Assembly: GCA_004835665.1 (NCBI GenBank)
Contig: RBKR01000024.1
Location: 186,001 to 250,000 of the forward strand
DNA length: 64,000 bases
Direction: 5' to 3'
Origin: Phoma sp. XZ068
Lineage: Eukaryota; Ascomycota; Dothideomycetes; Pleosporales; Didymellaceae
The notes under the pieces are model-generated. The model did no database searches and was not told where the DNA came from. It was given only the letters and a program-made list of their open reading frames with translations. The number at the start of each line of letters is the position of its first letter. The stretch's first letter is position 1. Of the stretch, positions 1 through 9,989 are shown piece after piece. The position numbers and the translations under genes are program-made.

Positions 1-1670
1 TCTTAGTTGTTTCTTTTTAGCTGCTTCTTTAGCCTTCCTTTTCTTCTCCTTCTCCCTCTCCTTTTTAAGTCTCTCTCTCTCCTCACGCTTCTCTTCTGCA
101 AGTTTCTTGTTAAGCAAGGCATTAGAAGCCCTAAGCTCTTTTATATCTGCTTTTTAGAGTTTTTCCTGCTCCTCTGCCTTCTCTCTTACTACATGTCTTT
201 CAGCAGCCTCTCTAAGCTTTCTAGGGGACCACATAACAGCACTACCTTGGTATTCACCCTCCTGTTGTAGATTAAGAGTCCTGCCCTTCTTATTGTGCTT
301 CTTTTTTATAGCTAAAGATTCTCTTAAGCCTGAGTTTTTATAGAGTAACAACTTATTCTAAACTTAGAGATAGTGAATAGTGTAAGTAACCTTTCTAGCC
401 TCTTTTTCAGCCCTATCCTTTACTGCTGATTAAATAACCTCTCTTATCTTTCTTTAATTAGCCTCTAAAAGCGTATCTAAAGTAGAATTGTTGTCCTTAT
501 TATTAGGAGTCTCCTAGTAGAACCTCTTAAGTACAACTTCACGCTCTTTAGGCTAGATCCTAGTAGCTTAAAAAGAACTTAAGATAGTCTTCTTCCTAAA
601 TAAGGAGATCTAGGCAGACTAAAACAATAGAAAGAAATCTCCTTTCTTAGTAGGAAGAATGCCTATTAACTTTTAGAGGTAGATAACAAGCTTAGCAGAG
701 TATAAGGATAAAAGAGGGTTAAACATCACTATATTAAGTGGCTGAAGGGTGTAAGTTAAATGAGGAGGATAGATTATTAAGAGGATCCTGTTGTTAGTAC
801 AGAACTTAATAAAATCTATGGTGAGGTGAGATTATAGCTATCTAGGATAAGTAACCTCTAAGCTCTCCCTGCTTTGGCCTTGGTGTAGCAATTAAACACC
901 TGGGTAAGCTATGCAAACCTAAGATTATTATTACTCTATCTAGAAGGTAATGAGCTAACAAAGACTTGGTGCTCCTCCTTGATATCCTCTACCTAGGTTG
1001 ATCTGATGTTGCCATTTGCAGCCTTAAAGATAATACTTGGTGGAAGAGCAGTTCTATCAGCCCCAATACAAGCCAGGACTGATATCTATTCACGTGAACT
1101 ATCTTAAAGTGAATCTTTGACTTGCTTTCTCTCCTAAATTTGCCTGCTAAAGACTCTCTTGGTTCTCTTAATGCTGCCTACTATAAAGCCTTTTTTATCT
1201 ATATTGTAGGTATTCTTAGGCAGTATATTATACTGCTCCATCTTGGCATGAAGTAGATTAAAGTATTAGTTGTATTTCTACTCTAAATCAGCCTTGTGGC
1301 GATTGCGGTCTATCCTAGAGGTCTATTTAGTAATAAGATTGTCTTAATTCCTGTAGATGAATCTAGTAACCTAACCTTCTCCTACCTCTCCTTTGTAGAT
1401 ACAAGAGGCAAAACTCCTAATTATCTCTCTTGTGGGTGGAAGGCCTTGCTCTGTGAGTCTGGTGATGTACTTTACAAGCTCTAACTCCTGTCGTGGGCTG
1501 AGCAATTGCTGCTTAATTGCCTGGTCTGTTCTTAAAGCTTGAATCTGTTTATGCCTTCTAGACAGTGTAACTCTGTGCACGCTATAGATGTTAGCAATTC
1601 TAGTATATGTAAAATGTTTTCCCTTATTCAGGCTTTTAATTGCCGCGAGCGCTTCCTCAATCCGACTCAT
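1..1670 (-). pseudogene. pogo/Fot1-like transposase of element D, broken by stop codons
   Basis: The reading starts with ATG at 1670 (MSRIEEALAAIKSL), the same opening style as the transposases of elements A and B (MPLQEAL, MPLEEAL). A helix-turn-helix of the psq/CENP-B type follows, with SVHRVTLSRRHK at about residues 30-42, then a second DNA-binding segment (ELELVKYITRLTEQGLPPTR) that breaks at about 1371. Further in, near 1190-1240, the first catalytic-Asp block is still readable (NTYNIDKKGF). Near 150-350 the basic C-terminal tail remains (SAVMWSPRKLREAAERH). Stops occur in every frame, so no transposase can be made. Confidence 0.7.
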
Positions 1671-1770
1671 ATTGATGGAGTTGTGACGCGTTGAAGTTTG
1701 GTGTTGGTTTGGTGTTTTGAAGTTCCGGCGATTGTTGCGCCGATCCGATCGTTGCGGCGACGCGCACGGG
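1..1770 (-). mobile_element. Fot1/pogo-type DNA transposon D, RIP-decayed, cut by window edge
   Basis: An AT-rich, stop-riddled stretch whose only clean reading is a pogo/Fot1 transposase on the minus strand. The right end CCCGTGCGCGTCG (reverse complement of 1758-1770) abuts the TA dinucleotide at 1771-1772, as a TA-targeting element should. The same TA is the left flank of element A1, so the two elements sit end to end. The left end lies outside the window, so no TIR pair could be checked. The many TAG/TAA codons where relatives have CAG/CAA/TGG fit RIP. The family call is firm; the exact right end is inferred from the TA and from its likeness to the CCGTG ends of elements A and B. Confidence 0.7.
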
Positions 1771-2997
1771 TACCGTGATCGGCCACCCGATGCGCACGGT
1801 TACCCGATGCGCACGGTTACCCGATGCACACCCTACCTTAATTTATCTTGTTTTTGAACCTACTATAGCTTAACACTACAATGCCTTTACAAGAAGCCCT
1901 TGCAGAGATAGATAGATTAAAACCAGGAGCAAAACTTTCATACCAAGCACTTGCTAAAAAATATGGTTGCAGCCGATCAACTTTGACGCGTTAACACTAA
2001 GGTTAGGTAATACCCTACTAAGAAGAGGCATTGCAGCGACGTCTACTCTACCCACGCGATGAGGTAGAGGTTGTAAAATATATTAGAGAGCTTACAGAGA
2101 GGCACCTTATGCCTATAAGGCAAATGGTAACTAATTTTGTAACGCCTCTGTGTTGTTGGGAGCCTTCCGAGAGGTGGATAACCCGCTTCCTTAACTGTCA
2201 CGCCGATGTACTTCTTCCTGCGTGGACCACGCCTATGGAAGCTGGTTGTCACCACGCTGATTCTTGTGAGAAGTATTAAGTATACTTTGAACTACTGCAC
2301 AGCAAAATGGCTGAGTACAACGTGCTACCTGAGAATACCTACAATATAGATGAGAAGGGCTTCGTGATTGGGGTTACTAGGAGGAGTAAACGGATCTTTG
2401 ACAAGGTACTATACCACCAAAAGCACTTCAGGCAGAGTCTCTACGATGGTAACCGCGAGTGGGTAACCCTCCTAGCGACTATATGCGCCGATGGATCAGT
2501 ACTACTGCCTTGTATTATCTATCTAGCAGCTGGGCGAGCTGTTTAGGCGAGCTAGGTAGCCCTAATTAACCTAAAAAAACATGATATCTTCTTTACCACC
2601 TTACCTACTAGTTGGACGAACGACGATTTAGGTTTAATGTAGCTTGAACAGGTGTTTGAGCGGTACACTGCACTAAAATCTTGTAGAAGGTGGCGCCTAC
2701 TTATCCTAGACGGTTACGGTAGCTATATAACAAAGGCCTTTATTGACTACTGCGACGCTTACAAGGTACTATTGATGGTCTATCTACCTTACTCTACCCA
2801 CACGTTGCAGCCGTTGGATGTAGTTTGCTTTAAGCTGCTCGCCTAAAACTACACTAAGGAGCTAGATGCTTGCACTTAGAGAGGCCAAGGCATAGTCTCT
2901 ATAAATAAGAGCGACTTCTTTAACCTATTCTGGCCGGCTTGGGTGAATACCTTCACCAAAACGTTGGTTAAGACGTCCTTCTTAGCTACAGGTATTT

Positions 2998-3011
2998 ACC
3001 CACGCAACGCT
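2998..3011. repeat. LINE target-site duplication, left copy
   Basis: ACCCACGCAACGCT (14 bp), identical to 9059-9072. In element A2 the same site is single and uninterrupted, so it marks the LINE insertion point. Confidence 0.88.
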
Positions 3012-3158
3012 CACCGAACACCAATCTTTTGATTTTTGGGTCTCCTTCACAGAGGCTCCAAAAATCCCAGCAACTAATCCCCCTCGCCGCGGCCACTCTG
3101 GGAGTACCTCTAACGTCCGCCTAGCCCCCCGCGCTGACGCGTAAGGGAGCTTGTTGGG

Positions 3159-4814
3159 ATGGCAGAGTCTTCCTCCTCCCAGCACACAGGGTCCCCAGAC
3201 CCTGAGATCCCTCAGCAGCTTTATACACGCGCCCCAAGACGGCCCCAGGAGTACATGCATCACCATGCACCTCTTCTGAGCAGCCAGAACCCCGGTGGGA
3301 GCGCTCCTAAACCTCGAGTCTCTGATGCCGTCCAACGCCACATCACCGAGACTCAGCAGACTGCCCAGCTATGGAACACCATCACTGCTGCCTTTGCAGC
3401 AGCCGTAGATCAACACGCAGAAGGCTATACTAACCCTCAAGAAGCCAGAATCGCCGAGGAGCTGCAGCAGAGAGTCGTTCTGGCTCTAACCTCTCTCTCC
3501 TTGAGCAACTCCCCCCCTAGTTCCCGCTGGAGCAGCGACACCAGTCGCAGCAACCCCGGGAGCCAAGAGTCAGGACGCCGCTCTTGGGCGGACGTAGCCA
3601 GAGACCCCCAAATCTCAGATAGGGGTGCCAACCGACCCCTGATCCCTGCTAGATCCCGACCTGGCCCGCCGGCTACGCCGAAAGAGGACAATCGAATCTT
3701 CATAGCTATCTCCAACCCGACAATGCGACTGCAACAACCCTCACCGTTTGCGGTAAGGCAGGCAGTATGCAAGAGCATAGGAGGAATCACCCTTAAGGAC
3801 ATACCTACCGCATCACCAATCAAAACAGGCTGGGCGATCACCCCCGCTAACATGTCTATCCGGGACCAACTTATGACCCAAGAAAACCAGGAACTTCTAG
3901 TAAGAGCACTAGACGGAGACGCGGTAAGGATCCCAGAACGCTGGATCAACTACGCAGTACAAGGAGTACCTAGCTCTTTCCGGACCCTGGACGGCACAGA
4001 ACTACCCACTACTATCCAGCTAGTGGAGGAAGAGGCCTGCTCGCAAACAGGCAAGCAGCCGGTCAGCTGCAGGGCCTCACGACATGGAGCCAACCACCGT
4101 GGCCTTACTACCTGGATCATCTCTTACAAAGAGCCAGTCCGCTCGTTCCGTCTTTTTGGTATCAGCGAGTACTCAAAAGTGATCAACAAGCACCCTACCA
4201 TACAGCGCCACAACCCAGGCTGCCAGGGCTACTGTAACGCTGCCCGGTGCACTCAGGTAGCGCGCTGCGTGCACTGCGGAGATCGCACAGACAGACACCA
4301 AGGACAGTATGGGGACAGCTGCCCCCACAAAGCCGTGTGCGCCAACTGCCACGGACCACACCCAGCTAGCCACGCCAACTGCCCTGCAGCCCCTCGCCGG
4401 GTCAACGGACACACCATCAAGCCTACGAGGGCCGAGCTGAAGGCTATCCGTCGCGCAGGCAAGATAGCACAGCAGCACCTCTACAGGACCGTTGAAGAGA
4501 CCCTCAGACAGGCAACACTTCAGCCCGAGGCTACCCCTACAGAGACATTGGAGACAGCGCCTCCCCACCCTTGCACCCAGAGGCAAGAAGGAGACAACAG
4601 AGCGTCACTTCCTACAACCACTGCCTCCTATGCATCCTCCTCTACCACTGGCGGAAAAAAGAGACCAAGGCGGGCCGCCACGGGCCAGAGAAGTCTCAAT
4701 GTAGGACAACTGTCTGCCGGCAGCATCCGCCCACAATCAACTATCCACACTGACCCGTCCACCTCGGAGAGGGAAGACGCCAGCATGAGCGATGACCCGC
4801 CATCAACATGCTAG
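3159..4814 (+). CDS. LINE ORF1, gag-like RNA-binding protein
   Basis: A 551-aa protein starting at ATG 3159. The N-terminal third is Ser/Pro/Arg-rich and low in complexity (SSPPSSRWSSDTSRS). A middle segment around residues 170-330 resembles the RRM-like/esterase-like core of LINE ORF1 proteins. Cys/His knuckles at about residues 350-415 (CNAARCTQVARCVHCGD, then CPHKAVCANCHGPHPASHANC) are the retroposon gag zinc fingers that bind the element RNA. The tail is basic. The stop TAG at 4812-4814 lies inside the ORF2 start (ATGCTAG), so ORF2 is probably made by termination-reinitiation or a shifted start. Expected to form the ribonucleoprotein with ORF2. Confidence 0.88.
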   Translation: MAESSSSQHTGSPDPEIPQQLYTRAPRRPQEYMHHHAPLLSSQNPGGSAPKPRVSDAVQRHITETQQTAQLWNTITAAFAAAVDQHAEGYTNPQEARIAEELQQRVVLALTSLSLSNSPPSSRWSSDTSRSNPGSQESGRRSWADVARDPQISDRGANRPLIPARSRPGPPATPKEDNRIFIAISNPTMRLQQPSPFAVRQAVCKSIGGITLKDIPTASPIKTGWAITPANMSIRDQLMTQENQELLVRALDGDAVRIPERWINYAVQGVPSSFRTLDGTELPTTIQLVEEEACSQTGKQPVSCRASRHGANHRGLTTWIISYKEPVRSFRLFGISEYSKVINKHPTIQRHNPGCQGYCNAARCTQVARCVHCGDRTDRHQGQYGDSCPHKAVCANCHGPHPASHANCPAAPRRVNGHTIKPTRAELKAIRRAGKIAQQHLYRTVEETLRQATLQPEATPTETLETAPPHPCTQRQEGDNRASLPTTTASYASSSTTGGKKRPRRAATGQRSLNVGQLSAGSIRPQSTIHTDPSTSEREDASMSDDPPSTC

Positions 4815-7800
4815 AACACCCCTACAACATCACAGCCTACAACAGGCGTCAACAACCCAGCCTACCGAGCAAACAACTCCGCGTGTGCTGGGCTAATGTC
4901 AGCAGGAGCTCGCCCTGGCACATCACAATGCTAGAGGTGGCCTTCCAGAAGGGCATAGACGTGGTGTGCGTACAGGAGCCCTTCACATGTGCCAAGTCCA
5001 GAACTTCTACCCACCCTGGTTTCATACACCTCGCACCTATCAGCACCTGGGACAGCCCCAACACACCAGGCTCAGCCCGCCCTAGGGTGATGACCTACAT
5101 CCGCAAAGGACACCACCTACGATACCAGGCTAGAGAGAGCCTCAACCACCCAGACATGCTGTGGGCTGTAGTGAATGGAGTTGCCATACTCAACTGCTAC
5201 AGACAGCCACACACCCCAGACGTCATCCAATACGTCACACATCTCATACCTCCTCAACTCTGCCTTGTAGGGGGCGACTTTAACGCCAGACACGAATCCT
5301 TTGAGCCTACTATCACTGCAGCCAACGGAGGTGTGGAGCTAGCTAGATGGGCTGCTAACGCCTCTATGGACTACATTGGTGTGCCAGGGCAGCCAACACA
5401 CTGCGCTGGCCATGTCCTGGACCTTACCTTCTCTAACATCCCATTCGCCCAGTCTGCTGTGGATGCTAGCATGCACAGCGGGTCAGACCATGAGACGATA
5501 GTAACCTCTGTTCCCCTCTCCACTCCAGGCACTCCGCATCTAGAACAGTACCATTACAGGGTCCCCGAGGCAAGCCTACCCAAGTTCGCTGGGCTAGTGG
5601 AGATGGGTGTCCAGAACATCCCAGACCCGCTTGCAACACAGGACGCAGCACAGCTAGAGGAATGTGTCGCGCTGCTTACAGAGACCATACAGCACTCTGT
5701 ACAGACAGCAGGCAAGCCCGACCGCAAGGAAGGCCGCGCTGCACCATGGTGGACCAAGGAGTGCAAAACTGCCTACCAGGCCTACAAACAGGCTAGACAG
5801 CTCGGCTCTGGCAGTCTACTAGAGGAGAGACAGGCCTTCAAGACTACCGTCCGACAGGCCAAGAGGCAGTACTGGAGGCATGTCATCGACAATGCCAAGG
5901 ACGATAAAGGCCTGTTCAAGATCATTGCCTGGCACAAGCTCACACCAGAGAACCAGGACACTCCTCTTGTAGTGAATGGCACAACCATATCTGACTCGCT
6001 GGAGAAGGCAGAGGCGCTTCGAGAGCAAGTCCTCAACCGGTACACGGCAGAGGATGACCTCAGACACTACCCAGGCCAGGAGAATGCAGATCCCCTCCCG
6101 TGGAGCACACACATCTCACTAGAGGAAACGGAGCGAAACACGGTAGGGGTCTCGAGCACCTCACCAGGCACTGACCGCTCTACTGTGCGACTACTCCGTG
6201 CCTGCTGGGCTCAGGTTGGGGAACTCATACGAAGAATCTTCCAGCGATGCCTTGAGCTCAACCACTTCCCAGCACAGTGGAAGCTTGCAGAGGTGGCAAT
6301 GATACCCAAGACGGGGAGGACTGACCGAACGTCGCCCCGCTCCTGGAGACCTATAGCGCTTCTCTCTTGCATTGGAAAGGGACTTGAACGAACAGTAGCC
6401 AGAAGAATCGCGTGGACGGCCATGACACACAAGATCCTCAGCCCCCAGCATGGCGGCGCCCTCCCAAAACGCTCTGCAGCAGACCTCACTGCAGCGTTCA
6501 CCCACGACACTGAAGCAGCATGGATACTTGGAAAGCATGTCACTATGGTCACCCTAGATGTGCAAGGCGCCTTTGATGCGCTCCTCAAGAACCGCCTGTT
6601 ACACCGAATGGCCCAACAGGGCTGGCCACAAAGGACCATGCTCTTTGTAGACTCGTTCCTCACGGCCCGGAGGGTTCGGGTCCGCCTTGGACAGGTCACT
6701 ACTCCTAGCTACCCTGTCGCCTGTGGCACACCCCAAGGCTCGCCTCTCTCGCCTGTCCTGTACACGCTGTACCTAGCCGAGCTACTATCTATGGACACAG
6801 AACGGAGGTTTGGATATGCAGACGACGTGTGTCTATACCGGGCCTCACACTCTATGGACAACAACGTGGAGCTGCTAGCATCCGATCTACGGCAGATCAG
6901 AGCATGGGGCGAGGCGAACAAGGTCACCTTTGCCCCAGAAAAGCAGGAAATGATACACCTGACTAGACAGCGGAGCAGCTATGCACCACCATGTGTTGTA
7001 GACGAGCAGCTCACCATCCACCCTATCCTCCCAGGTGGAGAGCACAGCCAGCCAGCCCTGCGTTGGCTAGGAATGTGGTTTGACCGCAGACTTACCTTTC
7101 GTCGACATGTAGCCACACGCACTGCCAAAGCTGCCAAGGTAGCCTATCATATTCGCAGCCTAGCTAGGTCTACCTATGGACCACCAGCCAGCTCCCTCCG
7201 CAAGGCTACTATTGCCTGTGTGTACCCGTCGCTTCTGTATGGGACGGAGTGCTGGTACAGAGGCCGCACGAAACAACCACACTCACTCAAACCAGGCGGG
7301 CCGCAAGAGGTCAGCGCTTACATTGGATGGCACATAGCTGCTATAGACAAGACACTCGCTATAGCAGCAAGGGGCATCCTACCAGCGTGGAGAACAACGC
7401 CTATAGCTACACTCTTACGTGACGCCGGACTGCTCTCGGCAGCAGTCGCACTCGAGGAAGCTAAGCTCAGATTTGCAACCCATCTGCGCACTACAGATGC
7501 AGACCACCCTCTTACTAGGCGCACAGCGGTACCTATCGTAAACAGGGGCGTAAAAACCGGACAACCCCAGCGAGTCAAGACGAAAGTCCAGCAGATGGCT
7601 TCTCTTCTACCAGAAATCCCTAGGACCACGCTAACAGCCCCTCACTACTCAACTGGCTGCCGAACGGACCCAACGCTCGGCATAAACAAGAAGACTGCAG
7701 CCACGGCTTTCAATGAATGGTGGGCCCAGCTCTCGCCACTAGATGTCACTATCTTCTCAGATGGCTCTGAACAGTACACAAAAGAAGGAGAAAAGCGGGT

Positions 7801-8641
7801 TACCTACGGCTTTGCAGTCTATCAGAACAGAAAGCAACTGCAGACTGGACGCGGCTCACTCCACCCTACCTCGCACGTCTTTGACGCTGAGGCAGTAGGC
7901 GCGTGGAGAGGCCTCCAGCACACTATAAGACAACCCGAGCTCCGCACCCACCGAATCTGGCTGTGCATAGACAGCACCTCAGTGATATGGTGCCTCAGGG
8001 GCGACGCACCCCCTACCTCGCAATGGGCCTTTCTTGAGTGCCACGGCGCCATGGATACACACGACGTCTCCATCAAATGGGCCCCTGGACACCTGGGCAT
8101 TGAAGGGAACGAGGCAGCAGACAGACTAGCCAATCTGGAAGCCCAGCACCCATCACCCCCGACTGGAAAAGCCGCTCTGCCTACACTCTCGGGCATCAAG
8201 ACAGTGGCCCGCAAGACACTGCGCCGCACACAACGAACCTGGTGGTCTGACAAGAAGACCAAGCTCTCGAGATGGTACAAGAGCTGGGACTTGGACTATG
8301 CACCGCGCAGAGGTCCTAAGGAGCTAGATCTACCAAGAGCCATCCTAGCGAAACTGCTTTCTATCCGGACTAGACATGGCGATTTCGCCTGGTACCACCG
8401 AAAGTACAACCATAAGGATGCAAACCTCACCTGCTCATGCAGACAGGACAAGACACCAGAGCACCTTGCGCTATGCCGCAAGACTCTAGGGACCTTTAGT
8501 AGATGGCCACTACGACCACCTATACCACCATCTAGCCAGGCTGAGGGCCTAGCGTACACTGCAGCACTAGTCGGTGATCCAGAGGCCTTTGAAGCCTTTA
8601 TTAAACTCACACAGTACTACACTAGGATCTGCCCTCGCTAG
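4808..8641 (+). CDS. LINE ORF2: endonuclease, reverse transcriptase, RNase H polyprotein
   Basis: A 1277-aa protein. Residues ~20-240 are an APE-type endonuclease (VQEPF, GGDFNARHESF, SGSDHETIV) that would nick target DNA. Residues ~490-760 are the reverse transcriptase, with VTLDVQGAFDAL, GTPQGSPLSPVLY and the catalytic FGYADD at about residue 670. Residues ~975-1125 are an RNase H: TIFSDGSEQY, then a Glu in FDAEAVGAW, an Asp in LCIDSTSVIW, and WAPGHLGIEGNEAADRLAN. A Cys/His motif (CSCRQDKTPEHLALC) lies near residue 1210. All catalytic residues expected for target-primed reverse transcription are visible and the frame is open throughout, so this copy may be competent. It overlaps ORF1 by 7 bp. 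Confidence 0.93.
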   Translation: MLEHPYNITAYNRRQQPSLPSKQLRVCWANVSRSSPWHITMLEVAFQKGIDVVCVQEPFTCAKSRTSTHPGFIHLAPISTWDSPNTPGSARPRVMTYIRKGHHLRYQARESLNHPDMLWAVVNGVAILNCYRQPHTPDVIQYVTHLIPPQLCLVGGDFNARHESFEPTITAANGGVELARWAANASMDYIGVPGQPTHCAGHVLDLTFSNIPFAQSAVDASMHSGSDHETIVTSVPLSTPGTPHLEQYHYRVPEASLPKFAGLVEMGVQNIPDPLATQDAAQLEECVALLTETIQHSVQTAGKPDRKEGRAAPWWTKECKTAYQAYKQARQLGSGSLLEERQAFKTTVRQAKRQYWRHVIDNAKDDKGLFKIIAWHKLTPENQDTPLVVNGTTISDSLEKAEALREQVLNRYTAEDDLRHYPGQENADPLPWSTHISLEETERNTVGVSSTSPGTDRSTVRLLRACWAQVGELIRRIFQRCLELNHFPAQWKLAEVAMIPKTGRTDRTSPRSWRPIALLSCIGKGLERTVARRIAWTAMTHKILSPQHGGALPKRSAADLTAAFTHDTEAAWILGKHVTMVTLDVQGAFDALLKNRLLHRMAQQGWPQRTMLFVDSFLTARRVRVRLGQVTTPSYPVACGTPQGSPLSPVLYTLYLAELLSMDTERRFGYADDVCLYRASHSMDNNVELLASDLRQIRAWGEANKVTFAPEKQEMIHLTRQRSSYAPPCVVDEQLTIHPILPGGEHSQPALRWLGMWFDRRLTFRRHVATRTAKAAKVAYHIRSLARSTYGPPASSLRKATIACVYPSLLYGTECWYRGRTKQPHSLKPGGPQEVSAYIGWHIAAIDKTLAIAARGILPAWRTTPIATLLRDAGLLSAAVALEEAKLRFATHLRTTDADHPLTRRTAVPIVNRGVKTGQPQRVKTKVQQMASLLPEIPRTTLTAPHYSTGCRTDPTLGINKKTAATAFNEWWAQLSPLDVTIFSDGSEQYTKEGEKRVTYGFAVYQNRKQLQTGRGSLHPTSHVFDAEAVGAWRGLQHTIRQPELRTHRIWLCIDSTSVIWCLRGDAPPTSQWAFLECHGAMDTHDVSIKWAPGHLGIEGNEAADRLANLEAQHPSPPTGKAALPTLSGIKTVARKTLRRTQRTWWSDKKTKLSRWYKSWDLDYAPRRGPKELDLPRAILAKLLSIRTRHGDFAWYHRKYNHKDANLTCSCRQDKTPEHLALCRKTLGTFSRWPLRPPIPPSSQAEGLAYTAALVGDPEAFEAFIKLTQYYTRICPR

Positions 8642-8749
8642 CTCTTGCAGCCCTGCAACAGCAACAGGCAATGCAGCACCCAGCAGAACTAGGTCCAGCA
8701 CCATAGCTGCAACACTCCCCACCCCTCTTCCCCTCTCTCTTCCCCCACC

Positions 8750-8779
8750 CACCCACACACACACTCACACACACACACA

Positions 8780-8812
<33 letters not shown>
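8750..8812. repeat. CA/CT compound microsatellite in LINE 3' UTR
   Basis: Alternating CA runs to about 8782 and then CT runs to 8812. It lies in the LINE 3' UTR, 110 bp after the ORF2 stop. It may have arisen by slippage or be a family trait. Confidence 0.9.
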
Positions 8813-8814
<2 letters not shown>

Positions 8815-9058
8815 CACATGGATGCCTCAAAATGCAAGGAAATCACCTAATGTACATACACCGCTCAGCCTCCCCAACTGGAAGGGGAGCTGTTGTTCTG
8901 AAATGGTAGCAATACCCGCGCAGGCAAGAAATGCTTTCTAAGGTAGTGTCAGCACAATAATTCCATAGCTTAGCACGTCGTATATGCCCTTCGGGAGGCG
9001 AGATGGTGGACCTAATCCCCATCAACTAGACGAAAAATGAATACCAACCAACCAACCA

Positions 9059-9072
9059 ACCCACGCAACGCT
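9059..9072. repeat. LINE target-site duplication, right copy
   Basis: ACCCACGCAACGCT, identical to 2998-3011. The boundary with the ACCA-type tail is ambiguous by a few bases. Confidence 0.88.
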
Positions 9073-9989
9073 GACGTTGTACTTGATAAGTTTAAGCTAC
9101 CAACTCTAGTTAAGCTCGCAACTCTGCCAGAACAAACAGCACTTACTGCTGCACCTACTGCACTAAACTGGCTAAAAGCCAAGTCTCTATTGCGGGAGGT
9201 TGTGGGGGATGAAGGTAGTAGTTAATTAGGCCCGCTTGAACAGGCTATCCACCAACTCCACGTGCAGTTTGAGTTGGTACAACACGAATTAGAAGAGGCC
9301 AAAACAGAGCTGGCGACTCAGAAGAAGAAGCTAAAGAAGCAGAAGGTACTACCTCTATACACACGTCGAATTGAGAGGCATGGCGGCGCAGTTTGGTGGA
9401 GTCCTTCATCTAAACAAGAGGCCGACGCACGCGACCGCGCAAATGAGGCCTATGAGGAGCAGTTGGAACTGGAAAAGGCGACTAAACGAGAGCTTTAACA
9501 GACCAAAAAGCTACTACAACAAAAAGAGAAGGACGAGAAGCAGGCGCGGCGTGCAGCAGAGAAGGAGGAGCGGGCCCGGGTCAAAGCTGTGAAGGACGCC
9601 GAAGTAGCTGAACGCTGGGCAGAAAAACAGCGTGAGAAACAAGCTCGCGACGCTTAAAAAGCTATACTATTACCCAAAACAGGTAAGCGAAAGGCCTCAC
9701 AGTCTACAGCACCCAGAAAGAAGCAAAATCGCGGTGGTGTGGGTGGTGGTAGTCGGCCTATCGCTCATGATCGTTCCCCATCCCCACCACCAAAACCCAA
9801 CAGCCGTGGCCGCAAGATCGCTCCACCAAAAAGATTTCAGTAGCAAAGTTTGTTGCATAAGTTTATAGAGCAATCCACCAAAAATTCTTTTAATAATATC
9901 TATTGTATGTGGCTTAACTTTAACAACATAACTTGATGATTTTGATGATTTTTTTTTTGGTTTTTTTTTTTTCAATCGCCCCACCCCGT

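Larger units (their letters stand above)
3012..9058 (+). mobile_element. Full-length LINE (Tad1/I-type non-LTR retrotransposon), apparently intact
   Basis: About 6.05 kb inserted into element A1 between 14-bp target duplications. It has a 5' UTR (3012-3158), a gag-like ORF1 with zinc knuckles, an overlapping ORF2 with APE endonuclease, reverse transcriptase and RNase H, a 3' UTR with a CA/CT microsatellite, and a short ACCA/AACC repeat tail (9042-9058) instead of poly(A). Both ORFs are free of stops and frameshifts. The surrounding A1 carries RIP mutations while the LINE does not, so it inserted later. The domain order fits the Tad/I group; the exact clade needs a phylogeny. Confidence 0.92.
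1881..9843 (+). pseudogene. pogo/Fot1 transposase of element A copy 1, interrupted and RIP-damaged
   Basis: The ATG is at 1881 (MPLQEALAEIDRLKPG), followed by a psq-type HTH, a CENP-B-like HTH (DEVEVVKYIRELTERHLMP) at about 2050-2110, the first catalytic Asp in NTYNIDEKGF near 2335, the second in LILDGYGSYI near 2702 (relatives have LILDGHGSH, so the His is changed), and the third in LQPLDVVCFK near 2810. The LINE splits the gene at 3011, and the C-terminal coiled-coil/basic tail resumes at 9073 and ends at TAG 9841-9843. TAG or TAA replaces CAG/CAA/TGG at several places. The protein would have been about 630 aa, as in A2 and A3. Confidence 0.82.
1773..9915 (+). mobile_element. Fot1/pogo-type transposon A, copy 1, split by a LINE
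   Basis: The left TIR begins at 1773 (CCGTGATCGGCCACCCGATG) after TA at 1771-1772, matching elements A2 (36129) and A3 (44284). Sequence colinear with A2 runs 1773-3011, stops at the LINE, and resumes at 9059. Homology ends near 9915, just after GTATGTGGCTTAA, so the last ~75 bp including the right TIR are lost and replaced by T-rich DNA. An extra copy of CGCACGGTTACCCGATG lies in the left end compared with A2. Relative to A2 this copy carries top-strand CpA-to-TpA changes (for example CTCAATTCATC to CTTAATTTATC), the mark of RIP. Confidence 0.85.

Noticed and set aside
1780..1850. Direct repeats CACCCGATGCGCACGG resembling a CRISPR or telomeric array
   Set aside because: They are part of the terminal repeats of pogo element A and recur at its other copies; this is also a eukaryotic sequence.
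8574..8909. Small gene after LINE ORF2
   Set aside because: Built on the CA/CT microsatellite and the LINE 3' UTR, with no conserved features.
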